Part shown: positions 1 through 9,018 of the stretch, piece by piece
Layout: every line of letters starts with the position of its first letter
Position numbering within the stretch: the stretch's first letter is position 1
Assembly (NCBI GenBank): GCA_003427395.1
Contig: BFEA01000003.1
Coordinates: forward strand, 966,854-990,870
Origin: Chara braunii
Lineage: Eukaryota > Streptophyta > Charophyceae > Charales > Characeae
Reading direction: 5' to 3'
Length of the DNA: 24,017 nt
Translations under genes and position numbers: made by a program
The notes under the pieces: generated by a model
Seen by the model: the letters and a program-made list of their open reading frames with translations, nothing else
The model's database searches: none
What the model was told of the DNA's origin: nothing

Positions 1-1350
1 TTTTCGGATAATCCTACCCCCCATCATCCGGCAAGATAATCTGACCAGATTATCCGGCCAGATAACCCATGCCACTTAGATTTTTTTTCATTATCAAGCG
101 TTGGTACTACTGAAATTACGAGGCGGAGTGGGTTTACGACAATGCTTCTGGATGGCGGCGGTAACATTTGATAGCGCAACGAGTGGTGGTCCGCCGTTGT
201 GTTTTTTGTTACACTGATGCACATTTGGGACCGTGCGGTATAGGTGTGTGGACCGGCGACACAACATGGAGTGAGTGCATGCGGTGACCGTTGAGGCTCG
301 CAGAACATACGGTTTTCAGTCAGGGCCGCCATTATTTTTCTTGCGACAATAGGAGCGAGCATTGTTTATTTCGGGACCATCCGGTGCTGTGGCGGTAACG
401 TGGGACCACTTGCGGAATTTTGGGACTAGGTGTGACTGATTTTGAGATCGGGACAGACATATTGATGTGACTATTGTGAGCGGATGTGTTGATTGGAGGT
501 GGTGTGGACTTGCCGTTGGTTGGGGAGTATCATTGGTGATTAAAGTGCAGTTAAGGCTGTGTTGGGACAACCAGGGACATTGGAACCGGTCTAAGCACGA
601 ATTAGTTTGGGATATTGGGACCACATGAGAACTCGTTTGTCGGAATACCCTCCTGGATGGCTATCTCGCTTGAGGGTTTTTTTTTGTGGTCCAACCCCTG
701 CTCATTTGAACACTTGAGGGAGGACATGGACCGTGACTCAGGAGAAAGACCACACCTTATGGAGTTGTGAGGTTTATGATTTCATGTGAGCCACATATTT
801 TCATATTCAACGACTGTCATTTTCTTTTGATTGGAATATTACTTGACTTTCTTAAGTGAGTCGGCCCAAACTTCACCCAAGGTCAGTTGAACCCATACTT
901 TGCTTGACGCTATTTGTTTTGAATGTTCAACAGAAAAGGTAGAGGAAAGTTGTGCGAGTCATGTGTGTGAATGAAAATATCTAACTTTAGGTATGATTTT
1001 TTTATTTTTTTTTCCAAAACTTGTTTGTTTTGGATTGATGTGCAGGTAGGTAGAAGGATACTTGTATAGGAGATTGATTATACCTATTTTCCTCTTTCTA
1101 CCTTTTGCCTACCTGCATGTTAAAAACACTTGTATTTTGAAATGAATAATTTCATCGGATACGACGAAAGAAAACTTGTGACATAATGAGGATGAAGATG
1201 AACAAACTTAGTTTTCCCTTAGGTTGACCTTTTTTATTCCGAAGGACCTCATCTTTCTGCACCCGTCCATATGATTCTTGTTTTCTATTACTTCTGACTT
1301 TTTTCGTGTAAGTTACACGGAATTTATAAAAAAACGAGAATACTCAAAAG
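1..1350. other. AT-rich intergenic spacer, no gene seen
   Basis: No reading frame here looks coding; the longest are about 100 codons on the minus strand, with no recognisable motif. It holds short inverted repeats: a perfect 9-bp arm pair at 35-54 within GATAA/TTATC-rich sequence, a 77-bp hairpin at 1041-1117, and CGTGTAA-g-TTACACG at 1305-1319 just before the transposon. T-runs are common. Confidence 0.6.
1041..1117. repeat. 77-bp inverted repeat with 10-bp perfect ends
   Basis: TGCAGGTAGG at 1041-1050 is repeated inverted as CCTACCTGCA at 1108-1117. The interior is AT-rich and the two halves share further partial similarity (AGAAGG and AGGTAGAAAG-type strings). It could be a tiny miniature inverted-repeat element or a chance hairpin. 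No clear target duplication beyond a TG on each side is visible. Confidence 0.45.
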
Positions 1351-1353
1351 TTA
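1351..1353. repeat. Target site duplication TTA, left
   Basis: TTA directly precedes the left terminal inverted repeat and is matched by TTA directly after the right one (9875-9877). Three-base TWA duplications are characteristic of PIF/Harbinger insertion. Confidence 0.85.
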
Positions 1354-1377
1354 GGGTCTCGTTAGACACTCCTAAAA
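1354..1377 (+). repeat. Left terminal inverted repeat
   Basis: 24 bp running from GGGTCTCG to CCTAAAA. Compared with the inverted right end, it differs at positions 2, 14 and 17. The CCTAAAA-type string recurs several times just inside both ends, as expected for subterminal binding sites (inference). Confidence 0.9.
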
Positions 1378-1599
1378 GAATCCTTAAAAATCATTTTTTA
1401 TGACTCGTCCTAAAAGGTTCCCCGCGGCCCGTTTTCATACGTGTATACGCAGCCGCGCCGCCGATGTCCGTCCATTCCTCGGCGGTGTCTGTGGTACAGA
1501 ATGCGGTGGACCTTGGGCGGGAGTCGACGGATCGGTGAAAAGCGCGGTTCCCCAGAACTTCAAAATTTTGAATTCGAATTCTCACGGGCACGTGCGCCG

Positions 1600-1661
1600 T
1601 GAAAAAGACGGCGCCTCCCTGCCGACGCGTGTGACCTGAAAAAGACGGCGCCTCCCTGCCG
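1600..1661 (+). repeat. 25-bp direct repeat, period 37
   Basis: The string beginning TGAAAAAGACGGCGCC occurs at 1600-1624 and again at 1637-1661, identical over 25 bp. It lies in the subterminal part of the Harbinger element, upstream of the transposase, so it may be transposase- or Myb-binding sequence. No direct evidence for that function is visible. Confidence 0.75.
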
Positions 1662-1987
1662 TTCGCCGCACGGAATCCATCTTTCGAGTGTACACAACTT
1701 GCGAGGAGCGTGCACATGATCGTGTGAGCCGCACGTTCACCTCCGGCGTGTGTACCGTCCTTTAGAAGCGTGGAGCAGCGGACACGTGTTCGTCTCCTGT
1801 GCCATTGTACAACAGCGTTGGCATCTTGGACTCCGGCGTTGTTTGTTTATGACGGCAGGGTTCCGCGGTGGGCGTGTCTGAGGCGGCTGTCGAAGGTGTG
1901 ACTTGGCAAACCGTGCGAGGATTAGCAGAGACGGACAGTCATGGCTGCTCAAACGGTCTACGTGAAGAAGAGATCGACGCTGTGGCA

Positions 1988-3271
1988 ATGGCGGTGACTG
2001 TTGTCGTCGTGAACACGATGGACGATAAGGAGTCGTCGTCACGCGACATGCTGATGCGGCTCCGTCAAAGAAGAGCGCTGTTGCAGAGCGTTGCAGAGGC
2101 GCTGGATTGCACGACGATGTGTGAGGCAGTCGTCCAGTTGTGTGTCGCGCTGACGTCTTGCGTTTTCTCGCGGCAGACTCCTCGATGGTGCATTAAAGGA
2201 CGGACTAGCGGGACATGGGAGGACCTCCGGCTTCGGGACGACGCGACGGACGAGTACTTCCGACAGAAGTTGCGCATGTCGATGGCCATGTTCAACCACA
2301 TCGTAGCCGCGTGCGCCGCATACATGGAGAAGAAGGTGACGCACTATCGAATGCCATTGCCAGTGGAGCAGCTGATTGCTTTCGCGTTATACAGGTGGGC
2401 GTCCGGAGAGACGTACGAGAGCGGCACGTCAGCATTTGGCATCGGCAGGGCAACTAGACTGCAGGCCGTCCGTGACGTCACTTCGACGCTGCTGCAGGCG
2501 TACCCCGACGCGATAAAGTGGCCAATGGGCAGGAGACGTGCGCAGATTCTGCGCGCTTTCCGTGAGAAGGGTTTCCCAAACTGCTTCGGCGCTATCGACT
2601 GTACACACATCTACATTGACAAGCCCGCCGGCGCACCTTTCGAGAACTACTACGCAAACAAAAGTTCTCCGTGCAGGCGCAAGTGGTTGTGGATTTGGAT
2701 TTGCGGATCCTCGACGTCTACGTGGGATACCCTGGAAGTGTGCACGACGTCCGTGTCCTGCACAATTCCCAGTTGTTTATGCGTGCAGAAAGTGGCGAGC
2801 TGTTCGACGCAACTCCGAAGAATTTGTCGCACGGTGTCATCACACGAGGCTACCTGCTGGGCGACAACGGTTATCCAGTTGCCTGTCCGTGGATTGTGTC
2901 GTCGTATGGAGGAATCGACCAAGGTGCTGACGAGGAGCGCTTCGACACGCGGCAAAAGGTGGCACGGGGGTGTGTGGAGAGGGCATTCGGCCGACTTAAG
3001 TGCATGTGGCGTTTGTTCTTGCGCACCCATAAGACGAACCTAGAGACCTTGCCACAACAATTCGTGGTTGTCTGCACTCTCCACAATATCCTCCTGGACG
3101 CAGGGATCGACTTCGATGAGAACCTTCTGTGGGAGGTGGATGCGAACGGCGTTCGGCGTAGAGTGGACTTGGGCATTATGGGGAACGGCGCACGCGGGCG
3201 CGGGACGATGCACAAACGTGGAAGGTGAATTGTTGAGGGATGCACTGCGAGACCGCCTAGCTTTGATGTAG
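1988..3271 (+). pseudogene. PIF/Harbinger DDE transposase (two frameshifts)
   Basis: This is a DDE_Tnp_4-type nuclease-transposase, which in this family cuts at element ends and inserts at TWA targets. The first in-frame ATG is 1988; the frame is open further up to a GTG at 1868. A helix-turn-helix-like segment (VEQLIAFALYRWASG through FGIGRAT, about residues 120-150) precedes the catalytic core. The first catalytic Asp is in GAIDCTHIYI (codon 2597-2599), the second in GYPGSVHDVRVL (2746-2748), and the Glu in CVERAFGRLK (2977-2979). LLGDNGYP and the C-terminal CTLHNILLDAG motif are also present. The frame slips near 2655-2664 (one base short) and again near 3207-3220 (one base extra). The second slip restores the original frame for the tail GELLRDALRDRLALM, ending with TAG at 3269-3271. 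Total about 428 codons, a usual length. Either a pseudogene or homopolymer errors: both slips lie at A-runs. Confidence 0.9.
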
Positions 3272-4590
3272 GACCGTGCGGTAGGGAGGTGGTGCACACG
3301 GGGTGGTTCGATCGGTAGGCAGCTGGAGTTATTACGTGGTCCATGTCCATGGTCGTCGTGCTCATGGTTGGTTGGTCGTTCGAACGGTGGCATGATTGTC
3401 GTCGATGAGTTCACATTATCGTTTTCATGTTGTTGATGGCTACCTAGTTCGCACAGTTGTGCGAAGTTTAAAGATTGGAAGAACCTTTTTTTTTGCCAGT
3501 GTGTGTCGTCGTCGTTAGGACTTTTTGTCTTTTATATATTTTTCCTGTCTTCAAATCGTTTGTGATGAACGGTGTCGCGCGATGGGAAACATGGTTGTTG
3601 TTATTGTCTTTTTATTGTGTTTTTTTTTTTTTTTAATATATTTTGTTTTTTTGCTATCCATTTGTGGAAATGTTGTTTATCTTTATCCTTTTTTTGTGCA
3701 TATCTTCATTTCAGTTTCCATGACCGGTTTCGTGTGCTGTTGTGGTGGGATGACATGTGCAACATGCTTTTGTACGATCCCGTCATGCATTCTCTCAATC
3801 CGTGATCAATGCATGTCTATTACATGTCGTGAATCCAATACGAAGAACAAGAAGAAGTGCAACGCAGACAAGGACACTTCATGACACGCACGACATTTGT
3901 GTCCCACAAAAGACATGACGACATTCATGACACCGACATATGACAGAGTCGTGAGAGTTGTCACACGCATTGCAAAAACGAAAACAACAATTAACCGCCA
4001 CGCGCTTCAAATCGTCCGAGACAACGAGGAGAACCATGCATTGATAAAACAACCAAGTGCGCTGAACGCAGAAATAAAAAGAAAATTAAAAAAAAAAAAA
4101 AAAAAAACGAAAAACAAAGGTGCAAACCTTTCATCTCGTGCTGGCGCTACTGGCCGCACACTAAACACCTACGCCACCGTCGAAGATTCGTCCGAATCCC
4201 TCCGGCCAACACGCTAACCACCGAAACTACAATGACACAATCGAACTGAATCAACCCGTGCTTATGCCACGGGCGCCACAGTAAACCTGTGCACAATGAT
4301 GAAGGAGGACTCTGGCGAATCCTGACGGCCGACACGCTAATCAGGTGCACCACGCACGATACTCCAATCACACGACAGCCCGTCACGTCTCACCACGCGT
4401 ACATGCACCTTCGTTCTTAGAAGCGTTGTCTCCCCGCTTTCCACCCGCATACCAACCCGCCTTATGCGTCGTCCTTTCCTTCGCCTTTGATGCCATCATC
4501 GGCGGGGCCCGAACCCAACCAATCCAGCCTCTTCGCATCCTCCGGCCCCTTGATGGTCACGTCGTGCGCAAATCCGATGTCGCATGGTGC
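3272..4590. other. Spacer between convergent transposon genes
   Basis: This is the shared 3' region of the transposase (+) and the third transposon gene (-). It contains long T-runs (around 3487 and 3608-3634), an A-run at about 4088-4107 and a pair of SINE-like units (4127-4360). The open frames at 3525-3884 and 3897-4217 are low-complexity and carry no recognisable domain, so I do not call them genes. Confidence 0.6.
4127..4360 (-). repeat. Pair of tRNA/SINE-like repeat units
   Basis: On the minus strand two related units of about 105-110 bp follow each other (4360-4251 and 4231-4127). Each starts with a GTTAGCGTGT(T/C)GGCCG-like string that resembles a tRNA A box. This is followed by GGATTCG and then by an AGGT..GTG..GC..AGCACG..TGA segment. 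The downstream unit ends before a minus-strand T-run of about 20 bases. This looks like a duplicated tRNA-derived SINE head or degenerate Pol III unit. I cannot fold a full cloverleaf, so the tRNA origin is inference. Confidence 0.4.
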
Positions 4591-6189
4591 TTAATCAGGG
4601 ATGTAGTCGGGGTACACTCCGAGCGTGGCTTTCGCCTTCCCAAGCCTCTCCGTGACGACATTCGCGGCGCGGACGACGGATCGTCGATGATCGAAGGACC
4701 GATGCATGGAGGTGATTAGTGTCGGCCTGGCAACGAGATCCGCGAAGTAAAATGCTTCGTAGTGACTGAGCAGATCGTCTCCCGCCATGCGCATAATCCA
4801 CATGGACGCCGCCAGCAACAGCCTGAAGCAGTCAGCCACCCGACATAGATGCTAGTAGGAGATGAAATCACCGTCGATGTGAGCGCCCATTTGCACCGCC
4901 GCGCGGAACGAATGCGCGATGCTGATGACCGTGGACTCCTGGTACGCAGCCATGTCGTCGTCCTCAGGTCTGTCCTCGATATTCGCGTCGGCGTACCAAA
5001 GTGGAAGGTCCATGTTAAGATCTATCGTGTGGGCGCAGATCGCCGCGCTAACGACTTTGCGCCTCTCCTCGTCGTACCACATTGCACGCGCAATGTCCGT
5101 CGCTACGGACTCCAACGAGTACTGGAAAGCAAGGTGGTACCCCCTTGGGCGGTTCCCGGACTTGAAAACCCAGCCGTGCAAGATGCGCAGAGCTATATTC
5201 TCCACCGCCGCCGGACGGGAGATCGCTTGCAGGAGTTGTGATAAGTCTGCGATCCTCGCCACCCTCATGCTGGATTTGGGGATGACAACGCTCCGCGGAA
5301 GTTCAGGTGGCGGAAGGCCGCTGGCGATGGCGACGAAGTACTCTTTGGTTTCGTGGACGATGTTGTAAAGTTTGCGTCCTTCACCCGTCGTCGAGAAACA
5401 TTTGTCATCCACCCAAAGAAGCGCACGGTCGATAAGGTCTTTCGTCATGACTCCCCTGCGTCCCCGGCTTGAAGCGTGTTGGTTCATGTTCTGTCCACGA
5501 CCCTCCTCTCTCACCGTCGCCGGAACTACAGCCTCCTCTCTCGCCGCCGGAACGGGAGGGACAACACCTGCAACAGCCACACCCGCGCCACCTGTCGCCT
5601 CGCGCCTTGCTGCACGCACGTCTGCCACGACTCCCCCACCACCACCTCGTTCGCAAGACGCACCATCACCACCGTCGTTGCGCTGACGCGGCTGAGACAG
5701 CGTGCAGGGCAGTGCACCTGTGATCGTCCTTTCGTCCTCCGCAGCGCGAGCCGTCGACACCGCCGCTGTGGTCGCTTGTGTCGCACTGCGCAGGCAACGT
5801 TTTTCCAAAGGCTCATCGTCTTCGTCGTCAAGGTCCACCACCGCACCCTTCTCTTTCCACGTTTCGCGGACACGCAGCTGCTGCGCCTCCGGCGGAGGGG
5901 TTGACATCCTCTTCGAAGCGCTCTGATCCAGAGTATGCTGCCTGGCACTCTCCCGTCCTGCAGACGCCGTTGCCTCGCCTTGATCGTCCTCCGTCATGAA
6001 ATCGTCGTCGTTGACCTCTTCCGCGGCCTGCGCCCAACCTCGCGCACCACGACGCGACAAACTTGCTGACGCATCATCCAAACGTAGCCTCTTCGCCTTC
6101 GGGACGTGCCGCCGACCTTTCCCCTGGGCTTGGGTTTCGTCAAGCGCAACGTCGCGCTTCTTGCCAGGGGCGTTCAATCGCGCAGACAT
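4591..6189 (-). pseudogene. Unrecognised third Harbinger gene, in-frame TAG
   Basis: This minus-strand frame has its first ATG at 6189 and its terminal TAA at 4591-4593, 532 codons before the stop. It is interrupted by one in-frame TAG (4852-4854, codon 446), after which the same frame continues for 86 codons. The sequence stays protein-like beyond the TAG (VADCFRLLLAASMWIMRMAG). The N-terminal half is low-complexity and probably disordered. It has a basic patch suggesting nuclear import (GKGRRHVPKAKRLRLDD, about residues 23-39) and an acidic VVDLDDEDDE string (about 117-126). From about residue 245 there is a compact mixed helical domain: MTKDLIDRALLWVDDK, then GRKLYNIVHETKEYFVAIAS, then ISRPAAVENIALRILHGWVF, then SLESVATDIARAMWYDEERR. 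I know no family for it. It lies between the transposase and Myb genes and points away from the Myb gene's 3' end, so it looks like element cargo or an accessory factor. Confidence 0.7.
4852..4854 (-). other. In-frame TAG splitting the third gene
   Basis: Minus-strand codons read ISY-TAG-HLCRVADCF, with the same frame before and after. A CAG-to-TAG change (C to T on the coding strand) would explain it. A protein ending here would have 445 residues and lose an 86-residue C-terminal segment. Confidence 0.7.
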
Positions 6190-6456
6190 GCTCGCTGGGG
6201 ACCCCCACAAGTGATATTGGTGTAGCGCTCGGCTGACTTATGTTGTTTCGTCAAAAAAGATGTCACCCGTCTCTTGCCAGCCTAGCGAGACAGGCTATCC
6301 CGACGACGCTGAAGATGTGTCCTCCGCTGCAGGATGACGACGACGCGCAAGCGCACCACGGAAGGATGATGTCCCCGGCGACACCCGTCCTTTGCGATGG
6401 CGGGAGTGCTCCGCGGCGAGAAGACTGACTGCCAGAAGAGCGGAAGCGATGACGGT

Positions 6457-6633
6457 GAAAAGCGTTGTGGCACTGCAGATGCGCGGCGGGAAGTGTGCAG
6501 CTGGCCCGACGAGAAGCGTTGTGGCACTGCAGATGCGCGGCGGGAACCTTGTAGCGCGCCAGGCGAGAAGCGTTGTGGCACTGCAGATGCGCGGCGGGAA
6601 GTGTGTACCTGGCAAGGCGAGAAGCGTTGTGGA
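6457..6633 (+). repeat. 54-bp minisatellite, three units plus a partial
   Basis: Units start at 6457, 6511, 6565 and 6619 (partial). Each opens with GARAAGCGTTGTGG and the three full units continue with CACTGCAGATGCGCGGCGGG, then a more variable 18-20 bases. The period is exactly 54. It lies in the presumed promoter region of the third transposon gene, read on the minus strand. Confidence 0.9.
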
Positions 6634-7122
6634 ATCACCCTCGTGCGGACGACATTTATGCGGCTCCGGACGCGCAGCACTGAAATGACACTAGCAGAAG
6701 GACCGTCCACGACGTCGCATCCTCGTGGCGGGAAAACTGAACGACGACGGCGACACGTGCTACCGCCATGCCTGTCCAGGCCTGTCATTATCAACCTCAC
6801 GAAGCCGCGATAAGGCCCTTCCACGTTCGGTCGACGTGCGCGAATGCACTCCGGAAGGACGAAAACAAAGACGGCCCACCTTCACCCTCGGACACCCCAT
6901 CACGCGTTCCCCTCTCAGCAAACGACCCCTCCATAACCCCCACCCCCCCCACCCCCCAATTCCCCCTCACAACCCGCTTCCACAGCAAACCGCGCCGTCC
7001 ACAAACCCCATACAACACACCCCCTTTCGACAGTGGCTATGTGTGTGTCGATCAACCAAAACGCAGACGATGGGTGGTCCTCGAAAATGCAAACTACCCC
7101 CCCCAAAAAAAAAAATAATAAT

Positions 7123-7125
<3 letters not shown>

Positions 7126-7164
<39 letters not shown>
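7126..7164 (+). repeat. (AC)n microsatellite
   Basis: An uninterrupted AC dinucleotide run of about 39 bases, preceded by an A-run and an AATAATAATA stretch and followed by a C-run. Confidence 0.95.
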
Positions 7165-7168
<4 letters not shown>

Positions 7169-7404
7169 CCCACCCCCCCCTCTCGTCATGACCGCAGGAT
7201 CCGACCTTCATCTCCCGCCAAGTTCGCACAAAACCTCACCCTCTCGCCGCCCCCAATTCTCCGTCGACTACTTGGCATTGCTTCCGCGGCAGCCATCCAC
7301 GAGCATCGCCAATGGCAACATCATGAAATTCACAACCGAAAAAAAAAAAAGAACTCGATGACGACNGCAAAGAACCAACTTTGATCAACACAGCACGCAA
7401 TGGC

Positions 7405-9018
7405 CTACATGGCCGACCGACCACGGATGGCGGCAACGATCTCCAACAGTGCTTGGCACATCATCCTCTGCGTCTCATCGAACGCTGCATAGTGCGTTTT
7501 TTGGACGACAACTTCCTGCTCCAATATGTCGCATTGCCTCGTGAAGATGATGCATTGCCGCTTGCTAGATGATTCGATCGTCGACGACATCAGTGCGCCA
7601 TGGCGTTCCATGACATCGGAGATGCACTCGAATGCCTGCTGACGCGCGTTCTTCTGCTTCCCATCTCCCGCCCCGCTGCCTACGTTGCTGTCGGACTCCC
7701 ACGCAGAAGAACGCTCGTCAGGGCATCCTTCACCGACCGCCTCACTACAAACAGACTCCCCTCCACCCGCTCCTCGCCTGGGCAGGTGCACCCCATCCAG
7801 ACTGCCGATGTCGGCAATGTTGGGAGGGAAAATCGTGTGGTTCCCCACCATGTCTGCGTGGATCTCGTTGTAGAGCGCCCTGTCCATCCGGAACTTGAAG
7901 TTGTGCTCCTTCCTCTCTTCGTTCGTCAACCTGAAAAAAACTAGCCGCCCGCTGGCATTCTGAAACCTCTGAATTTTCTTGTAGTTCCGAAACAGATTGT
8001 CCCACTTCTTCATGCAGTCGTCAGCATCCTTCGTCCTCCCCGCATTCGCCATCCGCTTCGACATGTCCTCCCACTTCCACTCTTTCGTCTTCATCCGCCC
8101 GTAATTGTGAGACAAGCCGGCGAGGTGCATATCTTGCTCCCGCTTGCATCGCACCAGGAGCATTTGGTTTTCTGCAGACCAGTACGCCGGAGACTTCCTG
8201 GCGTCGTCACTTACGCCACCTCTGCCTCCACGGCCAACGGATCGACCACGGACACCACCTTTATCACGTCCTCTCCCCCTCCCAGCCGTCTTCCCCAAAG
8301 GCCGAATGGGAACGTCGTCGTCGTCGTCCCCCGCTTCCACGTCTTCCCTCATCCCTTCATCTGCGTCGTCACCGAATCCAACGTCGTCTTCGCCTCCATC
8401 GCTGTGTGCCCGCATGTTCGACACTCCACGTGTTATGTTCTCCACAGTGGGTCATGGACGTACCGGCGCTCTGCACGTTCCCTCGTCCCTCACTCCGGAT
8501 TCGATCGGTGTTGTGCACGCACGCATCAACGAACGTGCACCGCCCATGCGCAGGGGCCCTGCTGCCACCCCGGGGGGTGCGGGCCAGGTCAGTGTCAATC
8601 GATCAACGGACGGAGCTGTCGATCCATGCTGCCGTCCTGTTGGCGATGGCCCGACTGCATCAGTCATGGGTGCAGCGCGACGAAGTGTGGACTGCTCCGT
8701 ATGCAGACTTCCACCATGCTCAACGCCACGTGCCGAACGATCTCCGTCGATGATGAACGTAGGACTCGCCTCCCTACCGCTGCCAGAACACAACCCGAAC
8801 CTCAGATCAACTCCTCCGTCGTCGTCGTCCCGCAAGCCTTGATGCAACAATGACGTGAACTCTCCCCCTTCGTCGGGAGCCGACCCGCTTGATCGCACCG
8901 TCTGCGACCACAACTGAGTCGAGCAGCTAGCGAGAAGCAACGTCGAAAGTTCTTCCTTCTCCGGCTTCTCGTCCGACGGGGGCAATGGCGTGTCCCACGA
9001 CTCCAGATGGGTGTACAT
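7405..9018 (-). pseudogene. Myb/SANT-like Harbinger partner, in-frame TGA
   Basis: In the PIF/Harbinger family a Myb/SANT-like (trihelix) protein works beside the transposase, helping nuclear entry and end binding. Here the minus-strand frame runs from ATG 9018 (MYTHLESWDTPLPPSDEK) to TAG 7405-7407, 537 codons, with one in-frame TGA at 8452-8454 (codon 189). The region after the TGA has an acidic stretch, an Arg/Gly-rich stretch (GRGRGRDKGGVRGRSVGRGG, about 246-265), and then a trihelix-type domain (about 279-363). That domain has spaced aromatic residues in SPAYWSAENQMLLVRCK, EWKWEDMSKRM and CMKKWDNLFRNYKKI. The C-terminal 80 residues look helical and coiled-coil-like (QAFECISDVMERHGALM onward). 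From ATG 8415 a 336-residue protein with the whole DNA-binding domain could still be made. The part upstream of the TGA shows no known domain. Confidence 0.82.
8452..8454 (-). other. In-frame TGA in the Myb/SANT gene
   Basis: Minus-strand codons read GTCRAPVRP-TGA-PTVENITRG in a single frame. CGA to TGA, a CpG transition, is the simplest origin. An alternative is that the gene really starts at ATG 8415 and the upstream frame is not translated with it. Confidence 0.65.

Larger units (their letters stand above)
6190..7404. other. Spacer between the two minus-strand genes
   Basis: This is the upstream region of the third gene and the downstream region of the Myb gene. It contains a 54-bp minisatellite (6457-6633), a C/A-rich low-complexity stretch (6900-7120), an AC microsatellite (7126-7164) and one ambiguous base (7366). 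Open frames across the minisatellite exist on both strands only because 54 is a multiple of three. No domain is seen. Confidence 0.6.

Noticed and set aside
24-624. Minus-strand open frames of about 100 codons in the left spacer
   Set aside because: No domain, no coherent composition and no splice or partner context; expected by chance in a sequence of this size.
3525-4217. Two open frames after the transposase (119 and 106 codons)
   Set aside because: Poly-Phe and poly-Lys low complexity from T- and A-runs, with no domain.
6457-6633. CRISPR-like repeat array
   Set aside because: The units are directly adjacent with partly conserved spacers, only three copies, and the DNA is eukaryotic; it is a minisatellite.
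6282-6824. Open frames on both strands with 18-residue repeats across the minisatellite
   Set aside because: They stay open only because the 54-bp unit is a multiple of three; no start context or domain, and the tandem minus-strand genes explain the region.
8107-8853. Plus-strand frames of up to 248 codons
   Set aside because: They are antisense shadows of the Myb/SANT gene, which has a recognisable domain on the minus strand.
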